NCBI GenBank assembly: GCA_965204685.1
Contig: OZ242004.1
Location: 2,356,001-2,420,000 of the forward strand
Source of the DNA: Bin87 sp965204685
Lineage (GTDB): Bacteria > Chloroflexota > Dehalococcoidia > Lucifugimonadales > UBA3495
DNA: 64,000 bases
Direction of reading: 5' to 3'
Position numbers and translations under genes: made by a program. The notes beneath the pieces are model-generated. The model saw only the letters and a program-made list of their open reading frames with translations. It was not told the DNA's origin and searched no databases. This document shows positions 25,109-33,095 of the stretch, in pieces. How positions within the stretch are numbered: position 1 is the first letter of the stretch; every line of letters begins with the position of its first letter.

Positions 25109-25519
25109 TCAGGGTGTCCAATCATCCCGGCTCAGCCACATCTCGATGCGGTCCCGATGCAGTCTGGCAATGAACGGCGCCGGGTTCCGCCCAAGGAAAT
25201 TGATGATTTGCTCGCGCAGATCCAGGAATACCTATGCCATTTCCGCGCGGGTCCCGCTGGCCCTGATGATAATCACACGTCAACCGTACCGCATCACGGC
25301 GTCGCGCTCCTGACGATTGTACCGTATGTCCCGGTCGTGGGTGATTATCAACCAACCCATCCCGGACGCCGGCGGTATCCAGTCAATATCCTTGGCGCCA
25401 AGGTCAAAGTGATCAGCCAGTATCTCAACCGCAATGCCCGCGCTCCGCAAAGCGCCGGGAAAAACAGCCGATCCCAGGTTCTCATCGATGAAGCAAGTTA
25501 AATCAACCGGCCAACTCAT
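25109..25519 (-). pseudogene. DUF5615 (PIN-like) toxin disrupted by two in-frame stops
   Basis: Reads as a PIN-like DUF5615/VapC45-type protein: VDLTCFIDENLGSAVFPGAL, then GWLIITHDRDIRYNRQERDA. An in-frame TGA at 25,280-25,282 interrupts it after MRYG. The same frame then continues RVIIIRASGTRAEMA, meets TAG at 25,232-25,234, and continues VFLDLREQIINFLGRNPAPF to IEMWLSRDDWTP before a final stop at 25,109-25,111. The downstream pieces match the expected C-terminus of the family (the RVxxLRxG and WP-like tail region), so the gene was full length and has acquired two nonsense changes, each explainable by C-to-T (CGA to TGA, CAG to TAG). The ATG at 25,519 overlaps the antitoxin's end by 17 bases. 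Confidence 0.75.
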
Positions 25520-26081
25520 ACCGCACGGCTTCTTCGATCTGCGCCAGCTCAACACGGTAATCGTCAGCCAGTTCCAAGATGGAGTCTCCGGCTTTTACAA
25601 ACTTGGCGACTGCATTCGTGGTCACGCCGGTGCCGTGGATGACCGGTCGTCCGAATTTGACGAACGGATCAATCGCGACCAATTTGGGGTCTTCTCGGCC
25701 GAATCCACGGGTGAACGGATAGAACCTAATGGGAGATCCGTAACTATCGTACTCGATGCGTTTGATGCAGAAGTCCGCCTTTGATGGATTGCGCAATTCC
25801 GGAGCATCGCTGTCGCTTCTTGCGTGCAGGACACGTTTCAGTAGTTCCTTCGAGGGTGTTTCACGGTTCCTGCGAAGCGACGAAAGGACAAACAGCTCCA
25901 AAAGATTGGTGAACGACAGAGCTGTAGGGTCTGAGCCGGCGGGGATGACCATTAGTCTGCCATCTGCCTTCCGGTCAGACCCGGGTTTGCCGAGCCAACG
26001 CCGCACCGTGGACACCGGAAGACCCAGATACCGGGCGCACTCCGGTATCGAGTACAGCGGCGCGTGGTGCAGGTCGTCCAC
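25503..26081 (-). CDS. DUF433-type antitoxin with N-terminal MerR-like helix-turn-helix
   Basis: 192-residue protein. The N-terminus YSIPECARYLGLPVSTVRRW is a MerR/excisionase-like DNA-binding helix-turn-helix. The C-terminus FVKFGRPVIHGTGVTTNAVA, then FVKAGDSILELADDYRVEL, is the DUF433 antitoxin domain that pairs with DUF5615/VapC45-like toxins, and such a toxin follows directly. The GTG start overlaps the TAG stop of the CoA-transferase by one base, so it may be translated by coupling. The antitoxin looks intact although the toxin is broken. Confidence 0.75.
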   Translation of the reverse strand: MDDLHHAPLYSIPECARYLGLPVSTVRRWLGKPGSDRKADGRLMVIPAGSDPTALSFTNLLELFVLSSLRRNRETPSKELLKRVLHARSDSDAPELRNPSKADFCIKRIEYDSYGSPIRFYPFTRGFGREDPKLVAIDPFVKFGRPVIHGTGVTTNAVAKFVKAGDSILELADDYRVELAQIEEAVRYELAG

Positions 26082-27394
26082 TAGATCACTCCGCCTTCTG
26101 CCAGCAGCAGCATCCGCGAGTTAGTGAGACCCAACTCGCCCTGGAGGATCTCCGCATTGTGCTCACCGATGAGGGGAGCGCGGCGGCTGATGCGCCACGG
26201 TGATCCATTGAAGAGCATGGCCGGGCCCGGGTAGGTGAAGGTGCGGTCCAGCTCGGGGTGTTCCACCTCTTTGAAGAACTCGCGGTCGGTGAGATGGTCG
26301 TCGCCGACGAGTTCATCCATGCTGCGGATGGCGCCCCAGGGGAAGTCGCGTTGCTGCCCGCCGTGAAAGGCGTCCATGAGCGTGGAGTTCATGAAGAAGT
26401 TCTTCATCACGGATACGATGTGGTCGTTCTCCGCCGCTATGACCTCGGGGTCCTGGTAACGCTCGTCGGTGAGGTCTTCCGCCATACCCGACTGGTCGAA
26501 CCATTCGGCCAGCAACTTCAGACGCGCCGGCGTCAGGTTGGTCCCGGACCGGGTGGTGTTGAGCCAGCCGCCATCGCCGGTAGGAAACTGGATGGCCGGA
26601 GACATGTCCGGAGCCGCGTGGCGGCCGGTGTGACGCTGCACCACCTCGCCGGTGGACAGGTAGATTGCGATGGCCCCCTCGGTGGTGAGGGCGCAAGCCT
26701 CGTGGATCGATGCGTCGATGTACTGCCCTTCCCCAGTGAGGAAGCGGTAATACAGGGCGGCCATGAGGCCGATGTAGGCGTAATGCGCGCCGATGTGCCA
26801 GGCGTTGCCGCCGCCGGGCGCGATGGGCGGTGCGTTGGGGACGTCGATCTCGTCGTAGCCCGACGACGCCATCTGGCCCCCTCCGGCCATCTGGGTGATG
26901 TCGCTGGTGATGTAGTCGCGCCATGGGCCGGTCTGCCCGTAGGGCGTGAGCGAGCACATGATGAGGCCGGGGTTGTCGGCGGACAGCACGTCGTAGCCCA
27001 GCCCCAGGGATTCCAAGTAGCCGGGCTTGCGGCTTTCCAGCACGATGTCGGCGGTCACTGCTAACTGCTTGAAGATGTCCTGCCCCTGAGTGGATTCCAG
27101 GTTCAGGGTGATGCCCCGCTTGGAAGTATTGTAGTGCCAGAACGACAGGCTGCGTTCCCGGTGGGGGATGTCGTCCAGGTATGGTCCGAAACTGCGGCAG
27201 GCCTCGCCTCCCGGCGGCTCGATTTTGATGAGGTCCGCGCCGTTGTCGGCCATCAGCTTGCCGCAGAACTGGCCCTTTTCGTCACAGATTTCCAGGACCC
27301 GCAGGCCGTCCAGGGCTCCGGGCAGGCTCAGGTCGGCGGGACGCGCCCCGCCGATGTCGCCCCCGTCCTGTTGGTTGCCGTTGGCGGAAGTCAT
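26081..27394 (-). CDS. CaiB/BaiF (class III) CoA-transferase, nucleophile apparently missing
   Basis: 437-residue class III CoA-transferase. N-terminal LPGALDGLRVLEICDEKGQF, then KLMADNGADLIKIEPPGGEA and KRGITLNLESTQGQ, match the family. In the region where active members carry the Asp nucleophile (pattern LDxxxG before the LLAAL…TGxGQ helix), this protein reads AWHIGAHYAYIGLMAALYYR, with no Asp. It overlaps the second CoA-transferase by 4 bases, which retains the Asp, so the two may form a heteromer with one catalytic chain. Substrates unknown. Confidence 0.85.
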   Translation of the reverse strand: MTSANGNQQDGGDIGGARPADLSLPGALDGLRVLEICDEKGQFCGKLMADNGADLIKIEPPGGEACRSFGPYLDDIPHRERSLSFWHYNTSKRGITLNLESTQGQDIFKQLAVTADIVLESRKPGYLESLGLGYDVLSADNPGLIMCSLTPYGQTGPWRDYITSDITQMAGGGQMASSGYDEIDVPNAPPIAPGGGNAWHIGAHYAYIGLMAALYYRFLTGEGQYIDASIHEACALTTEGAIAIYLSTGEVVQRHTGRHAAPDMSPAIQFPTGDGGWLNTTRSGTNLTPARLKLLAEWFDQSGMAEDLTDERYQDPEVIAAENDHIVSVMKNFFMNSTLMDAFHGGQQRDFPWGAIRSMDELVGDDHLTDREFFKEVEHPELDRTFTYPGPAMLFNGSPWRISRRAPLIGEHNAEILQGELGLTNSRMLLLAEGGVI

Positions 27395-28716
27395 CGCAGG
27401 GCCTCCTCAATGTAGGGGTAGCGGTCCATGGTGGTGGGCCAGAAAATGCCGTTCTCGTAGCCGTCGAGTAAGTCCTGATGATTCACGCCGAGCAGGTCTT
27501 CAAGCACTTCCCGGTTATGCTGGCCGATCATTGGCGGCGGATTGGCGATGCGGGCCGGCGACTTGGACATCTTGAAGGGAGCGTTCTGGAACTTCCACGG
27601 CCCCAGCATGGGGTGGTCCATGGGAACGTACATATCCCGGTGCCGCAGTTGCGGGTCGTTGTCGACCCGGTCCTGGCTGCTCTGCACCGCCATGGCGCGG
27701 ACGCCGGCGGCCTGGCACTTCTCGGTAAGCTCGTACTTGCCCATGGTGCTGGTCCACTTTTCGATATGCTCGTCCATCTCCTCCTGGTGTTCCAGACGAC
27801 CGTCGATGGTATCGAATCGGCCGTCGGCCCAGTCGGGACTGCCCATGAGCTTGACCAAGTTGCGCCATTCGTCATCGGACAGGCAGGCGATGGTCGCCCA
27901 GTCGTTGTAGCCGCCTGGGGAGGTGCGGTAGGCGTTGTGCGGCGCAGCGATGGGGCCGCGGTAGTTGTTGACCACCTCGGCGCCGGGCCACACGGTCCGG
28001 TTACCGGGCGGGAATCCTTCCCGGCGGGCCTTGCGACCGTTGACGGTCTTGTCCAAGAAGGCAGGACCCGTCAGCGTTATGCCAGTGATCATCTGCGAGA
28101 GGTCGACGTGTTGGCCTTTGCCAGTGGCGGAGCGGTGCCGCAGGGCCGTCAACGCGCTGATTGCGCCGTACATGCCGCCAGTGTCGTCCAGATACGACCA
28201 ACCCCAGCCGGCCGGAGGCGCTCCGGGCAGGCCGGAAAGGTGGGTCAGCCCGCTCAGCGCCTGGGCGGCCGGGCCCATGGTGCCGTACCAATGGTAACGG
28301 CCAGTGTGCCCGAAACCGGCCATGGACACGTAAATGATGTCGGGTCGGATCTTCTTCAGTTGCTCGTAACCCAGGCCCCAGCGTTGCATGATGCGGCTGC
28401 TGAAGTTTTCAATGACGATGTCCGAGACTGAAATCAGGCGCTTGACCAGTTCCAGTCCCTCCTCCGTCCGGGTATTGACGCTGATGCCGCGCTTGTTGGC
28501 GTTGGTGTCGGCGAACTGTCCGGTGGAGTTGGGTCCGGGCTCGACGCCGGGCGGCACGGTGAAGCGGTTCTGGCGCAGCGTGTCCAGGTTGAGGGGCCAT
28601 TCCACCTTGATGACCTCGGCGCCCAAGGTGCCCATCCACCGGGCGGCCCAGGGGCCGGCGCGCACCCAGGTGAAATCGACCACGCGAATGCCTTGCAAAG
28701 GGGTCGGCAGGGGCAT
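27391..28716 (-). CDS. CaiB/BaiF (class III) CoA-transferase
   Basis: 441-residue CoA-transferase moving CoA between carboxylic acids. Landmarks are PLQGIRVVDFTWVRAGPWAA, then LGAEVIKVEWP, NANKRGISVNTRTEEGLELV and the probable nucleophile Asp177 in WSYLDDTGGMYGAISALTAL, followed by TGKGQHVDLS. The ATG at 28,716 has a caggagg ribosome site. It is first in a minus-strand unit with the Asp-less paralogue and the DUF433/DUF5615 genes. Confidence 0.9.
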   Translation of the reverse strand: MPLPTPLQGIRVVDFTWVRAGPWAARWMGTLGAEVIKVEWPLNLDTLRQNRFTVPPGVEPGPNSTGQFADTNANKRGISVNTRTEEGLELVKRLISVSDIVIENFSSRIMQRWGLGYEQLKKIRPDIIYVSMAGFGHTGRYHWYGTMGPAAQALSGLTHLSGLPGAPPAGWGWSYLDDTGGMYGAISALTALRHRSATGKGQHVDLSQMITGITLTGPAFLDKTVNGRKARREGFPPGNRTVWPGAEVVNNYRGPIAAPHNAYRTSPGGYNDWATIACLSDDEWRNLVKLMGSPDWADGRFDTIDGRLEHQEEMDEHIEKWTSTMGKYELTEKCQAAGVRAMAVQSSQDRVDNDPQLRHRDMYVPMDHPMLGPWKFQNAPFKMSKSPARIANPPPMIGQHNREVLEDLLGVNHQDLLDGYENGIFWPTTMDRYPYIEEALR

Positions 28717-28997
28717 ATTCGAGCCTCCTGTGTTGAGGGTAGATGCGGAGAGTCTTGGATTGGGCGCAAGTTTAGGGCAACACGGGGCAAGCGGGCAACC
28801 TCGAACCGCTGCGCCGCCGGCGTATTCGGCGCCACATGGTCGTGTTGACGCCCGTAAACCTCAAGCCTATGGTGCCGGGGATCCGGTCGCCGCCTATATC
28901 CAGGGAATCGTGAAAAGTCCAGGAAACACATTGGTACCGTGCATCCGATGACCTCATCTGCGCGCGCCGTCGGCGAGCCGCAGCCTAGCTGGGTGGC

Positions 28998-29339
28998 TCA
29001 GTCGCCCACAAAGCGCGCCAACCGGACTCCACCGGGCTGCTCTTCGTACCACACGGTGACGGTGGTTCCCTGAATTTGGTGGTCCTTCAGGTGCCCGACG
29101 GAGACGCCAACCCAGCCCTCGGAGCGAAACTGCCATTCCCGCCCGTCGGCGTCGGTGATGTGGAGAACCCGAAAGTGGCGAGGATTGTCGGGATCGGCGT
29201 CCACCAGGTCGATGTGACCGGTGACCCTGGGCAACCGGGGAAACAAGGAATCGCCGTCGCCGTGCCCCCCGCCTCCGCTCGCCGGCTCGCCTCCACACGC
29301 CAGGGCACATGCCAGCACCGCGGCGAGCCCGAATGCCAC
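28998..29339 (-). CDS. Small secreted lipoprotein, unknown function
   Basis: 113-residue protein with an N-terminal hydrophobic segment ending in a lipobox-like AVLACALACGG, then a Gly/His/Asp-rich linker and a compact beta-rich domain (HFRVLHITDADGREWQFRSE, then GTTVTVWYEEQPGGVRLARF). Predicted to be anchored outside the cytoplasmic membrane. The GTG start gives a signal peptide without basic residues; the open frame continues upstream through ARG-containing sequence with only a CTG as possible start, so the N-terminus is uncertain. No family recognised. Confidence 0.55.
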   Translation of the reverse strand: MAFGLAAVLACALACGGEPASGGGGHGDGDSLFPRLPRVTGHIDLVDADPDNPRHFRVLHITDADGREWQFRSEGWVGVSVGHLKDHQIQGTTVTVWYEEQPGGVRLARFVGD

Positions 29340-29539
29340 GGCGCAGCGAGATACGGAAGTTAGCGCATTTCCCAGGAATTTGCCTCGCGATCAGTGCCTG
29401 GCGCGGGTCACACGGTGAACGGACCGGGGAGCATCGTACTCAACGATTGTAGCAAATCCACGGGTCGTGCTTTATCATTAATGTTGCGGTTGAATGCCGG
29501 GCAGGTCGTGCGCCCCTCCAGTGTTCGTTACGCGTTCCA

Positions 29540-30529
29540 ATGGCTTCCATAAGCATCAGTACATCATCGGACGCCGAGCGCCGGCGCGGGCCAACCTGGT
29601 TGCAGGGACTGGCTACGGCAACCGTAATTTCGGTGTTCGTGCTGGTCATTATCGGCGGCGTGGTCAGAGTCACCGGGTCCGGCTTGGGCTGCCCCGACTG
29701 GCCGTTGTGCTACGGCAAAGTCCTGCCCCCGCTGGAGTACACGGCGATCATCGAATACACGCATCGGTTCGTGGCTTCGGTGATAGTGGGGCCACTGATC
29801 CTGGTCACGGCAGGGGTTGCGCTGGCGCGCTACCGTTCCGACCGGTGGGTATGGATCCCGGCAGCAGTATCGGTGCCGCTGCTGATCGTGCAGGGTCTGC
29901 TGGGTGGAGTTACCGTGCTGACCCATTTGCCCGGCGGCATCGTTGCTTTGCACCTGGCCACGGCGGAAGCGCTGTTGGCGACCTGTGTGTTCATTATGGT
30001 GGCGTCGTATCGCACGCCAATACGGGCGACTGCGGAACCGTCCACCGGCTACAGCTACCATCGTTGGGCGATTGTCGGCGCGCTGAGCGTCTACGCGGTG
30101 ATCGTGAGCGGCGCGCTGGTGACGGCCATGGGGGCCACCGGCGCGTGTGTCACCTGGCCGCTGTGCCAGGGGCAAGCCTTTCCGATGAACCACCTCACGG
30201 CAGTCCACATGTTCCACCGCTACGTGGTGCTGGCGCTTGGCGCGCTGCTGCTCTACGCGGCTTGGCGCTGCTGGGGCGGCCCGACGGGGCGGGGAGCGAC
30301 CCTGCGGTGGTTGGCCGTGCTGACGGTTGCCACGTTTGTCGTTCAGATTATTGTCGGAGCAGCGACGATCTGGCTCGACTTCCAGGCCCATTGGCGGGCT
30401 TTGCACCTGACGGCGGCAACGGCGGTGTGGACGGCTGCGGCGGGCATGGCCGTCGTCGCTTACATGGACGTTCGCACCACCAGCGGCGGATCCGAGACGG
30501 CTCGGCAAGCGGTGCAGGATGGCCAGTAG
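29540..30529 (+). CDS. ctaA: Heme A synthase
   Basis: 329-residue membrane enzyme oxidising heme O to heme A for the caa3 oxidase. It has about eight helices, the first extracytoplasmic Cys pair in GLGCPDWPLCYG with IIEYTHRFVAS (heme-binding His), a second Cys pair in GACVTWPLCQGQ and VHMFHRYVV, and a late His in HWRALHLTAA. The start ATG follows a weak ribosome site. It overlaps ctaB by 11 bases. Confidence 0.93.
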   Translation: MASISISTSSDAERRRGPTWLQGLATATVISVFVLVIIGGVVRVTGSGLGCPDWPLCYGKVLPPLEYTAIIEYTHRFVASVIVGPLILVTAGVALARYRSDRWVWIPAAVSVPLLIVQGLLGGVTVLTHLPGGIVALHLATAEALLATCVFIMVASYRTPIRATAEPSTGYSYHRWAIVGALSVYAVIVSGALVTAMGATGACVTWPLCQGQAFPMNHLTAVHMFHRYVVLALGALLLYAAWRCWGGPTGRGATLRWLAVLTVATFVVQIIVGAATIWLDFQAHWRALHLTAATAVWTAAAGMAVVAYMDVRTTSGGSETARQAVQDGQ

Positions 30530-31481
30530 CGCGCCCGGGTTCCGGCCCGATGGAGAGGCCACTGAGCCGAGCGTTTCGGTATTGGCGGCCGAGACGACGG
30601 GGAATACGTCGGTAAGGGCGGTCGCGCGGGATTTCCTGGCGCTGACCAAGCCAAAGATCATCTCCCTGCTGCTGGTGACCGCGGCGGGAGGGATGTTCCT
30701 GGCGGAGCAGGGAGTGCCATCCCTGGCGTTGCTGGGCTTGGTCTGGGCGGGCGGCGCGCTGGCCTCCGGCGGCGCCAACGCGGTGAACCATTTCCTGGAT
30801 CGGGACATCGACCGCGACATGCGGAGGACGCAGGGGCGGCCGGTTGCGGGTCTCCGCGTCGCGCCCCGCTATGCGCTGGCGTTCGGCGTAGCGTTGAACA
30901 TTGCGGCCTTTGCGCTGCTGGCCACGCAGGTCAACCTGTTGTCGGCGGCGCTGACCCTGTGCGCGAGCCTGTTCTACGTGTTCATTTACACGCTGTGGCT
31001 GAAACGCACCACACCGAACAACATCGTCATCGGCGGAGCTGCCGGCGCGATTCCCCCGATGGTGGGTTGGGCGGCGGTGACGGGAGGGCTGGACCTGCCG
31101 GCGGTCTACCTGTTCGCCATCGTGTTTTTCTGGACGCCGCCCCACTTCTGGGCGTTGTCGCTGCTCATCCAAACCGACTACGAGCGCGCGGGCGTGCCCA
31201 TGCTGCCGGTGGTGTCCTCGCGGCGACAGACGGCGCTGCACATCTTCCTTTATTCCATCGCGCTTACCGGGTTGACCCTGATGTTCGGGTTGTTGCCGCA
31301 GGTGGGACTGATCTACGTTGCGGCCGCGGCCGCCCTGGGCTTGCCCTTTATCTGGCTGGCCGGGAGGCTTTGGCGTCGTGACGACCGAGGGCGGGCGAAG
31401 GCTACGTACCTCTACTCGCTGGCGTACCTGGCGTTGCTGTTCGTTGCCGTGATGGTGGACAGCGCGGTTGGTGTTGTGTAG
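30519..31481 (+). CDS. ctaB: Protoheme IX farnesyltransferase (heme O synthase)
   Basis: 320-residue UbiA-family prenyltransferase that adds a farnesyl group to heme B. The first Asp-rich motif is NAVNHFLDRDIDRDMRRTQG with RPV, followed by WLKRTTPNNIVIGGAAGAIP and the second motif region FFWTPPHFWALSLLIQTDYE. Several hydrophobic helices. It precedes the oxidase operon, consistent with supply of heme A. Confidence 0.95.
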   Translation: MASSAPGFRPDGEATEPSVSVLAAETTGNTSVRAVARDFLALTKPKIISLLLVTAAGGMFLAEQGVPSLALLGLVWAGGALASGGANAVNHFLDRDIDRDMRRTQGRPVAGLRVAPRYALAFGVALNIAAFALLATQVNLLSAALTLCASLFYVFIYTLWLKRTTPNNIVIGGAAGAIPPMVGWAAVTGGLDLPAVYLFAIVFFWTPPHFWALSLLIQTDYERAGVPMLPVVSSRRQTALHIFLYSIALTGLTLMFGLLPQVGLIYVAAAAALGLPFIWLAGRLWRRDDRGRAKATYLYSLAYLALLFVAVMVDSAVGVV

Positions 31482-31522
31482 CCGTTAGCCCGTGGCGCAG
31501 CGCCCGGCGCGGGTTGGTCAAA

Positions 31523-31551
31523 TTGACAGCCATAATCGCGTATGCTATGGT
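31523..31551 (+). promoter_or_regulatory. Sigma70-type promoter for the oxidase operon
   Basis: A perfect -35 TTGACA (31,523-31,528), a 17-base spacer, and -10 TATGGT (31,546-31,551) with an upstream TG at the extended -10 position. The predicted start near 31,558 gives a 60-base leader before coxB. This is the best conventional promoter in the window. Confidence 0.7.
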
Positions 31552-31617
31552 TACCGCCGCTAGTGAAATTTTGCACATACTGTGGCTGGCCGCTGCCGCA
31601 GTATCCGGGGGTTCGCG

Positions 31618-32991
31618 ATGGGGCAGTTGCCCTTTGCAGAGGAAGATTCACCCAACGAGCGCCGCGCCGTATCCAGGCCCAAAGCACTAAGTGATATTCC
31701 AGTGAACCCCGCCTCCGACACTTCTCCCCGCCGTTTTGGACGGCGTTCGCTGATAACGCTGGCCCTGCTTGGCGGCGTCCTCATGCTTGCGGCTCTGGGC
31801 TGCGACGCCGACGGCCACCAGTCCATCCTGAGTTCCACGCCGTGGACCCTGGACGGGGTCGGCGGCCCGGTGGCGCGGGAACAGTTGCTGCTGTTCAACG
31901 TGCTGCTGTGGACCATGGTGGTAGTGTTTGTCCTGGTAGAGGGCGCCCTGCTTTACGCGGCGATCCGCTTCCGCCGGAAGCCGGGGGACCCGCTGCCGCC
32001 GCAGACCCACGGACACACGCCGCTGGAAATCGCCTGGACCATCGTGCCGACCATCCTGATTCTCGGATTGGGCGTGTGGTCGGTGATCGTGCTGTTCAAG
32101 CTTGAGCCGGGCGAGGCGATTGCCCTGGCACGGGCCGAGGGCAAAGAGCCGGTTCGGGTCGAGGCGGTGGGCCACCAATGGTGGTGGGAATTCCGCTACG
32201 AGGATCCGCTCCCCGGCGACGAGGCCAGCAAGCTGGTTACCACGGCCAACGAGATGCGCGTGCCAGTGAACACGCCCATCATCATGGATCTCAAGAGCGA
32301 CGACGTGATCCACAGCTTCTGGATCCCGAAACTCGCCGGCAAGCAAGACGTTGTTCCGACCAAGACTAATCAGATGTGGTTCCTGGCCGAAGAAACCGGG
32401 ATGTATTACGGCCAGTGCGCCGAATTCTGCGGCACCGCCCACGCCCAGATGAAGTTCCGCGTCCACGTCATGGAGGACGCGGAGTACAAAGCGTGGGTTG
32501 CCGGCTTCGCCGAGCCGGCGCAACTTTCCGCCGAGGCAGCCCGGGGTCAGCTGGTCTTCCTGGGCGACGGCCAGTGCGTGACCTGCCATACCGTCGGCGC
32601 CTCCGACACGGTGGACCCGGAAACCGGCGAGGGCGTGCAGCACGCGCGGATGCAAACGTACATTGAATACACCGAGTGGCTCGCCAAGCGCACCGATGAA
32701 CGGCTGCTGGACGTGCGGACGGGCAACGAACCCCCGACGGCGTTCGCCGCGCCCAACTTGACTGACTTGAGCTGCCGCGTGACCCTGGGAGCCGGCTTGG
32801 TCGACCGCAACCGCGAGACCCTGCGGCAATGGGTCCGTGATCCTGACAGCATCAAACCCGGCAACCGTATGTCGGAGCTGGCAGCCATTTACCAGACCAA
32901 ACTGGACCACCGCGCTGATCTGACGGAAGCCCAGTTGGGGGACCTGGTCGAATACCTTTCCGCCCAGGGATCCAACGTCTGCCCGCAGTAG
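31618..32991 (+). CDS. coxB: Cytochrome c oxidase subunit II with fused cytochrome c (caa3 type)
   Basis: 457-residue periplasm-facing subunit that receives electrons. An N-terminal lipoprotein-like signal ends LMLAALGCDADG (Cys62). Two helices follow, then the cupredoxin domain with HQWWWEFRYE, His232 in VIHSFWIP and the CuA site CAEFCGTAHAQM (Cys267, Cys271, His275, Met278). A C-terminal cytochrome c domain has CVTCH (320-324) and a likely Met ligand in GNRMSEL. The fusion marks a caa3-type oxidase. I chose the ATG at 31,618 over the GTG at 31,582. Confidence 0.93.
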   Translation: MGQLPFAEEDSPNERRAVSRPKALSDIPVNPASDTSPRRFGRRSLITLALLGGVLMLAALGCDADGHQSILSSTPWTLDGVGGPVAREQLLLFNVLLWTMVVVFVLVEGALLYAAIRFRRKPGDPLPPQTHGHTPLEIAWTIVPTILILGLGVWSVIVLFKLEPGEAIALARAEGKEPVRVEAVGHQWWWEFRYEDPLPGDEASKLVTTANEMRVPVNTPIIMDLKSDDVIHSFWIPKLAGKQDVVPTKTNQMWFLAEETGMYYGQCAEFCGTAHAQMKFRVHVMEDAEYKAWVAGFAEPAQLSAEAARGQLVFLGDGQCVTCHTVGASDTVDPETGEGVQHARMQTYIEYTEWLAKRTDERLLDVRTGNEPPTAFAAPNLTDLSCRVTLGAGLVDRNRETLRQWVRDPDSIKPGNRMSELAAIYQTKLDHRADLTEAQLGDLVEYLSAQGSNVCPQ

Positions 32992-33095
32992 CCCGGCGAA
33001 ATCCGCGCTATCATAGTATCCACAGACCACAATTCATCGCCGCTAACGCATCGCCGAAACGCCTGTTGACCGAGCCGCAGCGGAGGACCTGAGCC

